From Marthasterias glacialis (taxonomy: Eukaryota; Echinodermata; Asteroidea; Forcipulatida; Asteriidae): a stretch of 64,000 bases of DNA. The stretch is taken from contig OU452222.1 in the NCBI GenBank assembly GCA_911728455.2, positions 28,782,430 through 28,846,429 on the forward strand, in the 5' to 3' direction. A program made the translations under genes and the position numbers. Under the pieces are notes generated by a model. The model saw nothing but the letters and a program-made list of their open reading frames with translations. It was not told the origin of the DNA and made no database searches. Position 1 is the stretch's first letter; every line of letters begins with the position of its first letter. This document shows, piece by piece, positions 56,901 through 64,000 of the stretch.

Positions 56901-59900
56901 CAAGGTTATCACGATCTCCACCATGCAAAGTTTCAAATCCTACTTTTAAGTAGTATTTGAAAATAACGTAAGGTTTAAGAATCTTACGTTATTTTCTTCC
57001 CATCAGTAACCTACGAACACATTAATTGTACTTAATTTTAAAAACGCAGAGTTTACCCTTAACTTTGTTTTCGCCGCCCAGCAGGACCCGAAGTAGGCCT
57101 ATACCATTTTGACGAGTCCGCCAGCTTTTCTAACGGGGTGCGCGTTTTGGCGTATTTTCAGTGACAAGTGTTGAAAGATTTCGTCTTCAAAAAACAGAGT
57201 TACTGTAAAATAAATAAAGACGGAAGGAACAAAAAATCAGATCGTGTTGGTATTGGTATTTTTCATATCTTGAAAATACCTGGGTTGCATGTGTGTGCTA
57301 CTTGAAACCCAAATCAAAGACGGGTGGCAAAATACATCGTCTTGACCAAACCTACATTTTTTTTTCAAAACAGCCAGCTGGAACATTTTCAGAGGGGATT
57401 CAGCCGGTCTCTACGAATTTGTCCGGCAACGCATCATTACCCGGTGTTGAAACTAACAGTACAGAGGGACTCAAGGCTTCAACATCGGCCAGTGAAACAC
57501 CGGAGACAGCATCCACATCGGCAACTACACCCACTGATAAAGCAACGACTGAAATGTCGACCACTGGTGAGTGTGGAGAGCCCAGCCATTTGTTTCTGGT
57601 GCAAGAGTTCATATTATGTCAGCCGATTTGTTGATGGAAATAAATATTGAAAAAAACTGACACACATTTCACCCAATAAAACAATGTTCTCGCCGTGAAT
57701 TCCCTTTTAAAAGTAAGATTAGTTTTTAATGTTATAGTTGTTAACCAGAAAAGTCCTCTCTCACACCATACTCACATTCCAGAATTCACCTGTACCCCGA
57801 GGTGCGCCAAAAGTGTTAAAATTCCTCGCCCTTAATCATTACAGATAGGCGGCTTAAGACCAAATAACAAAAACAATACCATTTAATCGTCCACGCCCGC
57901 ATCCTTTTTATGACGCCGCATCATTATTTTTTATTTTCTAAGTTTAATTCTTTTCATCTTGGCACCACTCTGTTGATGATCGATTTAATTTCCTGATGTT
58001 TTAGACTTCTTCATATTAGTATACATCGATCTCGCTGCACTATGTTTTACCAGCCTGCATTGCTCTCTATACGGTTACATCCGGATCCCCTATGTTCAGA
58101 CACCGACTACTCCAACCTATGTTCCGACACCCCTATGTTCCGACATCCCAGCCCTACGTTCCGACACCCATGTTCCGACATCCCGATATGTTCCGACACC
58201 CCTACGTTCCGACACCCCTACGTTCCGACATCCCTGTTATGTTCCAACACGACTCTTACAAATACATATTCCGACACCATACCATATGGGATTGAATGAC
58301 CATTTCGCATAGTCACAGACTTCTCGGTGTTATCCCTGCGGTATTTTGTTAAAGTTCAGTTTTTAGGTCTATTTGTTAAAAAAAAATCAACAACAAAATC
58401 GAAAATCACGGTGGGTGACACGTTGTTTTGGACTCTGGCCATTCAGCCAGGGAACAGTCAGAGGCCGTGTAGTCCTGCCCCGCAACTTGCTAAGACTCAG
58501 CTAGACTATAAAGTATCAATCGGAGAGATTTGACGATGCAAACATAAAAGGTACATGGATTTTCAGCTAATATAGGCCTAACCATTATTCTCTTACCCCC
58601 CTTGTTAACATTCAAATAAAAAAGGATGACTAAATCAGAAGATGAGGGAGAAACAGGGCCGTAAAGCCAAGGTATTGTCGGTTTGTCATGGGGGCGGGAA
58701 TGGTTGGGGTGTGGCCGGCGAGCTTGCCTGCGAGATCCCGGTTAATGAACAGCTGCAAAACTAAGTGAATCTCTCACATTGGTACCAGTCTAAAGACAAT
58801 CTTATGTGCGGGTTGTCGGAACATAGAGGTGTCGGAACATAGGTTAAGTACATGTAGTTGGAACATTGGGGTGTCGGAACATAGAGGTGTCGGAACATAG
58901 GTTAAGTACATGTAGTTGGAACATTGGGGTGTCGGAACATAGGGGTGTCGGAACATAGGTTAAGTACATGTAGTTGGAACATTGGGATGTCGGAACATGT
59001 CGGAACATATGTTAAGTACATGTAGTTGGAACATTGGGGTGTCGGAACATAGGGGTGTCGGAACATAGGGGTGTCGGAACATAGGTTGAGTATGTACATG
59101 TAGTTGGAACATTAGGGCAGTCGGAACATGGGACAGTCACCCTCTCACACAACGATCGTTGTACACTACATCACAATGCTTGATGAGTGCGTTCGTGTTG
59201 TGTACCGACAGCCACGTGCATCTTTTTTTTTAGGTGCGTCCTTTTCAAGATATGGCAAATCAAAAATTTGTCATGTTTTGTTGAAAGTACGTTCATTTCA
59301 ACTTACTTACAGGATACATTATAAACAAAATGCTGGATGTCATTTTTACGGTGGCCTACAACTGTCCTGGTAAAAACAAAAGCGCCACAGCTAAAGCAAG
59401 AGCGCAGTTATGCAACAACTAATTCTTTTTTTTTTCTCTCACCTTTAAAAGTTGAAACAACAGTACGGGTACTAGTTGGCACCGTGGGTCCCGAACTGTG
59501 GTATAAGACTACGGAGGGTTGTTCCCTTTACTGGAGTGAAAACAGCTGCTCGTTTATCAGATTTCAGAAAACTTTAATTGGCCTCTGAATTTATGTCATT
59601 AGATAAGGAGTCAGTGTGCCGCAGGTATGAGAAATGCGTGGGCGTAATGATCACACGTGGGATGCGTTGTGGTGCGGTTGGGGCAAAAGTATAGCAATAA
59701 ATGACTAATTCTTTTATCAACGCTGCTTGTTTTGTGGTTGCTTTTTAATTTTTCCCCCGTAACAAAAAAATACGACATGAAGTAATTTGACTATGTCTTG
59801 AAATGGGTTTTTAACTACATTTTGTTGATGGGCTTAGCGCGACTTATCGTCTTTTTACACAGCGTTTGAAATTAACGAGAAAAATGAGACATGTTTTTGT

Positions 59901-62900
59901 TTGCTCGCCCTGAAAACGCGGGTTGGCCCTACTTTTTGAACACCAGAGCAAATAGGACACAATTTCGGAGGAAGAAACGGTAAGAAAAAAAAACCCATGA
60001 AATATTACTGGGGAATACTGGACCGGTAGTCATTGTACAACCTGGATCGGACAGTTCCCGGTGTAAAAAGTGCACCAACATTCAACCACCTTCCGGTAGA
60101 ATGCTTGAGGTGAAATTATATCTACATATGGGCTGTTTACAAAGTGCCTTCATGTACTTAAATGTTTACCAGTATACAATGAACAGTTGCAGGAGTGAGT
60201 CGTTGTACTTTGAAATAAATAACAAAACAAGTTTTTTAGGACGTCCACAATCTTGTTTTTCTTCATTCTGTCTCCCGTCCTAAAAGTTGTGTGTTTTCTT
60301 GCTGCACGGATTGATCGTATAATGTAATCAGCCAAACTTCTGGAGAGAGAAAAAACAACTTCAGAACAGTTCACACAGACTGCCTGTCATGACAATCGAA
60401 ACTAACCACCAAGGAAACCCAACCGCAGTTGTTGGGGGACCCGTAAGCCCCGTGCCAAGGTCAATGTCGTTAACCAGCTGTTGCGGAGACCCTTGTTTGT
60501 TAACCCTATGGGACTTGGGGAAATTTGTCGGTGAAAACGAAGACACAGAGAGGAACTGCTTTTAACAATATTGATAGTTGGTACCAATGCTGACCCCTTA
60601 TAAATTTCACTCCTGCGTCACCTTTGAACGTGAACAGAGCAAGGGTGATCATGATTCGTCAGGTCTACCTTTGGTCTCTGTTTATGAACACTATAAAGGG
60701 CCATGTCACCACAGGGCAATATTTACAGGCAACTTGGAGGCAACCAACTGCACCACATGCAAAAGAAACACTTTGATAGCACAAGAGTTATTTTTCTAAC
60801 AATGTCTTACAATCCTCAAGAAAATCAGGTGGAAATTGAAATGTGAATGCCCTTTCGTCTTGGAAATTGCCTGGAACTGGTTGCCTGTACATTGCCTCGT
60901 GTGGCATGGCCCCCACACCTCGCGTATGATGCCCTTTCCACGTGGACCTATACGTGTCAAATCAAATTCAAAATTCAAACCGTCGTTTCTGTCTCCGTTT
61001 TTAGTTGAGCCGTGTGTATTTGATAATGGCGGCTGTTCAGATATGTGTTTGCCTGACGGGGAAGGTAGCTATGAATGCCAGTGTTTCGATGGCTTCCAAC
61101 TCGGGCAAGACGGAAAGACTTGCGAAGGTAAGATGTAATTAAGTGTACATGTAAACTAAAGTTATTGCGTTGTTTTATGATACTTCTTTGTTTTTCAAGT
61201 GGCAAGACCTGATTTTCAACCGAAAGAATTTTTTTTGAGAATTTTTCTCTGAACAAATTTGGACATCATTTTTCGGGTATGCCACTTGCAATGTACAAAG
61301 TACCTGTGTAGGAATACCAAGTGCGCCCTCAGTGTTGCTGCAACTTTGTAATTTACATATTTTCTTTGAACACAAGTTTGTGTTGGCGACCTTTGGACTT
61401 TTCTTTTTTCCATTTTAAGCTTTCAGCAAGGAAAGAGCACTTTCGATTTTCTCTGGGTAATTCTGTTAATTTGTAGCCTAATGTTTATTAGATGAAGGGA
61501 TAACTTTATAGGGCTCCCAGTGAGTATCTTTTGGTTTTATACCAAATCATTCTGTTGGAAAGAAAGGATATAGTCATCGCTCCTGTATACTCGGATTTTT
61601 GACAGATGATTTTGTTTCAAAAATGAAAATAATGCAAAAACTTTCGCATATGCCACAAACAATGCACACATTACATGTAACTTACAATAATTGTTTGTAC
61701 ACGGCAAATGGATGTGAATTAATGTCGGGACCCGACAATAACTCGTTAGAAGGTTTTAATCAACCACCACTAAATATTGGTGGATTTTCTGTGCAATACC
61801 TTAAATGAAAGCTTGTAAGTCTCTCGAATCTATAAAATGAGCTACTTAAAACTTACATGTTGTGCTCAAATCGACCAAAACTCAGACCTAGCATTTTTGA
61901 TAAAAAACATAGTGTATGGAGATTCATGTTTGTTGTATTGAGACGTTATCGTGTATCTTTTGTGTTTTTGGTGAATGCTCGTTCTTTTTCAGTAGAAGAC
62001 TGTTCCTCCTTCCTCTCCCCTCATACAAAAACCAGGACCAGATCATTTCTCATGTAACATGCAAACATTTTGTAGGCCTACATGGCTAATGGACTTGATT
62101 TAATTTCACGACTCCAACAATAATTAACTAACACATATCACCTATTGGCAGATTTTTCATGCAATACCTTGAATGGAAGTTATAACTTTGTCAAATCTAT
62201 AAACGTAGCTATTTAACATTGAAATGTAAATTTTCGGGTTTAATTGGCCAAATTTGACCTAGCATCCTTCATGTTACAAAAAGACTGACTAAAGAACATT
62301 CATCCATTCTTAAGTTTCCTGTCGTTCAAAATAAGTCCTAAAAAGTGGGTGTTTGCGCTGTAAATAAAAAAAACCGATGTCGTTTGAAATTCAAGAATCA
62401 ATCTTGAAGTGATATAGTTTAGTTGATGTTTTTGTGTTAGTTCAGCTCAATTAAAGTACATGACTATAATTCTTTGCCTAGCCAATTGCATTTAGCCAGA
62501 AATATTTGAATACTTTTGACGGAGTTTGATTTTGTTTTTGATGAATGTAGATGTGAATGAGTGTCTGAACAACCCATGTGATTTGACCCAAGAATGTTAC
62601 AATATTGTTGGTAACTACGTCTGCCTGTGTGCTCTTGGTTACATTGAGCTCGACTATGAATACTGTGAAGGTATGGATTGCTGAGCTGTCTTATCGATTC
62701 TTAAAGGGTTTGCACAAGATTGGTCAGATTGAAAATTTAAATGTTCTCAGGATAACAGATTTAGATGGTTTATAAGATGGACATCCTGGGAAAACTTTGC
62801 TTAATATATTTTTGCTTGAAATGCCATACTTTTGGAGAAATGAGTAAAACAGTGGGAGACTTTTTTGGATGCTAGGTTGCGGCAGTCTTACCAGGTAAAA

Positions 62901-63876
62901 CCATTGTTCTCGGAAATGTGCACATACTCAAAACTTTGAGACCTAACAAATTTTGTTGCCACCTACCTAGCTCTTCAAAAGCTCCCATTAATTTTAAAAG
63001 TACAAAACTGAGTGTGAAAGTTTGATCGGTTTTCTGCCATTCATAAGTCATCATTGGAAGATTAAACTCTGCAAGGAAATGGGAAAACATGTCTTTGGGG
63101 GTAATGTTAGCAACAAAAATGTAACAGTATGTCATGTACTTTTGCCAGGAGCCATTTTATTGCTTCTGACCTTATGTTACTGGGACAAAAAGTACTGAGT
63201 GTGCCTGGTAGAAAGGCATAGAGCCTTACGCCCTTCTTCCAGGCACATATCTAATAGTCACCTATCTCATCATCAAGAAGTCATTATTTTTGGAAACAAC
63301 CAACTGACTCTTCTTAAAACCATCGAGCAAGGACTGTAAAAACCAACCAATTCTTCCAAGGTGACTTTTGTCCGTAGAGAAGTGCCAAATTGAAGTCGTA
63401 TCATGACTACCAGTTTAAAATAAAAATATTTTAAAGGGTAGTCTAAAGCCCCTTTTTTATTAGACGAGTTTCCTGGGAAGTTCCTGTGAACATTTGAATG
63501 GCCCTTTCACACATGAATTGTCTACCCTAGCAAACTCCCAGGAAATACCAATTTCCCAGGGAAATAGTGCCCTGCTTGTGAGCCAGGTAAAGTGAGATAA
63601 CCAGGGGATTATCATGCTGAGTGTTATTTTTCCCAGCAATAGTGCCGGGATCAAATTCCCCAAGAATTTTCATGGGCTTTGTTTTTCTGCGAATTGATTC
63701 TAAATCGATAACCAAAGACATGTTGGAAGTAAACTTTCTTGATGGTTTATTTGCAGATGAAGATGAGTGTTTGTATAGCCCATGTGGGGCTAATGCTGGC
63801 TGCAGGAATGTACCAGGCTCCTATGACTGTCTATGTTACCCTGGCTTTATTTCCACCCCATCAGGGGAATGTGAAG
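53954..63876 (+). CDS. secreted or membrane mucin-like/EGF-repeat protein, 5' part
   Basis: Five exons are supported: 53954-54217, 57374-57566, 61005-61127, 62551-62670, 63757-63876, all GT-AG, with phases 0, 1, 1, 1, 1. The start ATG has context ACCATGG. Exon 1 encodes a signal peptide (FCCTVIAVAVIVLARYSES) and, with exon 2, a Ser/Thr-rich, N- and probably O-glycosylated stalk of about 130 residues. Exon 3 is an EGF module (EPCVFDNGGCSDMC...). Exons 4 and 5 are calcium-binding EGF modules (DVNEC... with CYNIVGNYVC; DEDEC... with CRNVPGSYDC), each with six cysteines and the Asn of the hydroxylation consensus. The donor at 63877 shows that it continues past the window. Such N-termini occur in adhesion GPCRs, fibrillin-like and other matrix proteins, so identity cannot be fixed. 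An extra exon in intron 2 is not excluded. Confidence 0.78.
54731..54832. repeat. two tandem right ends of the 752-bp TIR element family
   Basis: GGAGTACAGCGCCCCAGTTA, continuing to CTGGGTCTA, appears twice (first ending near 54763, second near 54830). The second copy is preceded by ACGACAGATAATGTCAAAAA, as in the element at 16914-17665. No left end is present. Intron 1 of the EGF gene. Confidence 0.65.
55560..55610 (+). repeat. short stem with GAAAC motif, relict of a dispersed family
   Basis: TGAGAAAGACTC, loop TGCTA and GGGTCGAAACGT form a small hairpin followed by GAAAC, similar in design to the segment at 25396. Weaker relatives are at about 35205-35240 and 56465-56500. Confidence 0.3.
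58080..59135. mobile_element. foldback-like element: inverted minisatellite arms around a 0.5-kb core
   Basis: Left arm (about 58090-58275): about nine tandem units with TGTTCCGACACCCCT-type sequence. Right arm (about 58815-59130): the same motif inverted (GTGTCGGAACATAGG), organised in blocks of about 59 bases that each include GTACATGTAGTTGGAACAT. Between them are about 530 bases of unrelated sequence without a gene. Tandem-repeat arms in inverted orientation define foldback elements (Drosophila FB, sea urchin TU). No clear target duplication seen. Located in intron 2 of the EGF gene. Confidence 0.7.
62700..62835 (+). repeat. dispersed repeat, family F fragment
   Basis: GCACAAGATTGGTCAGATTG, AAATGTTCTCAGG and TTTTTGCTTGAAATGCCATA correspond to blocks at 45190-45330 (inverted) and 33170-33260. 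Intron 4 of the EGF gene. Confidence 0.45.
62850..62990. repeat. MITE, family H, in the EGF gene
   Basis: CAGTGGGAGACTTTTTTGGA at the left, AGCTCCCATTA at the right, with GCTAGGTTGCGGCAGTCTTA and CCAGGTAAAACC inside. Same family as 49155-49250. Intron 4. Confidence 0.6.
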
Positions 63877-64000
63877 GTTAGTGCATTCAAAAGGAGATTT
63901 AGGCCGTGTCTCAATTGGTGGCTGTGATTGCTGCTGTTGCTAACACAACCACAGCCGCTTAATGTTTTTGAGTCATATGCTCTGTTTGTCATAAGTATAA

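Noticed and set aside
58042..59099. Frames with repeated MFRHPYVPT peptides
   Set aside because: Translations of the foldback minisatellite arms on both strands.
59450..59520. Possible extra phase 1-1 exon of the EGF gene (VETTVRVLVGTVGPELW)
   Set aside because: Acceptor and phase fit, but the donor is poor and no domain is recognisable; exons 2 and 3 already join in phase without it.

Overview
The window is animal nuclear DNA: intron-split genes with GT-AG junctions, a high load of short dispersed repeats, tRNA-derived SINEs, LINE remnants, foldback-type elements and minisatellites. The two recognisable genes are metazoan families. Their divergence from human, the repeat style (many short palindromic elements, SINE tails ending in a GCGCTATATAA-type motif, foldback elements of the sea-urchin TU type) and the intron lengths suggest a marine invertebrate deuterostome, most likely an echinoderm, possibly a sea star. 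That placement is inference.

Layout. 1-1381 is non-coding, with a possible poly(A) signal for the gene that follows. 1382-3055 (minus) is a single-exon SLC10-family sodium/bile-acid-type transporter with a long glycosylated N-terminal ectodomain. 3056-16454 is a 13-kb intergenic stretch of repeats. It holds a mariner-like palindromic element, G-rich modules, a three-copy dispersed family, a foldback-like array at 11.0-11.4 kb and a 2.2-kb complex array at 12.7-14.9 kb rich in CRE-, ETS- and nuclear-receptor-like motifs.

16455-49427 (plus) is a complete TMEM67 (meckelin) gene, the transmembrane receptor-like protein of the ciliary transition zone. I could place 29 coding exons that splice in frame into a 982-residue protein, close to the 995 of human meckelin. 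Its introns carry most of the interesting repeats: a 752-bp terminal-inverted-repeat element with a 9-bp target duplication, a 1.8-kb 21-bp minisatellite with higher-order structure (intron 8), a 24-bp minisatellite grown inside a SINE (intron 23), several SINE and MITE families, and two LINE 3' fragments.

49428-53953 is intergenic. From 53954 to the right edge runs the 5' part of a second plus-strand gene: signal peptide, Ser/Thr-rich mucin-like stalk over two exons, then three EGF-like exons of phase 1-1; it continues beyond the window. A foldback-like pair of inverted minisatellites (58.08-59.13 kb) lies in its second intron.

No operon-like or functional link between the three genes is visible. 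They are neighbours only: the SLC10 gene is divergent from TMEM67, and the EGF gene is in tandem with it.
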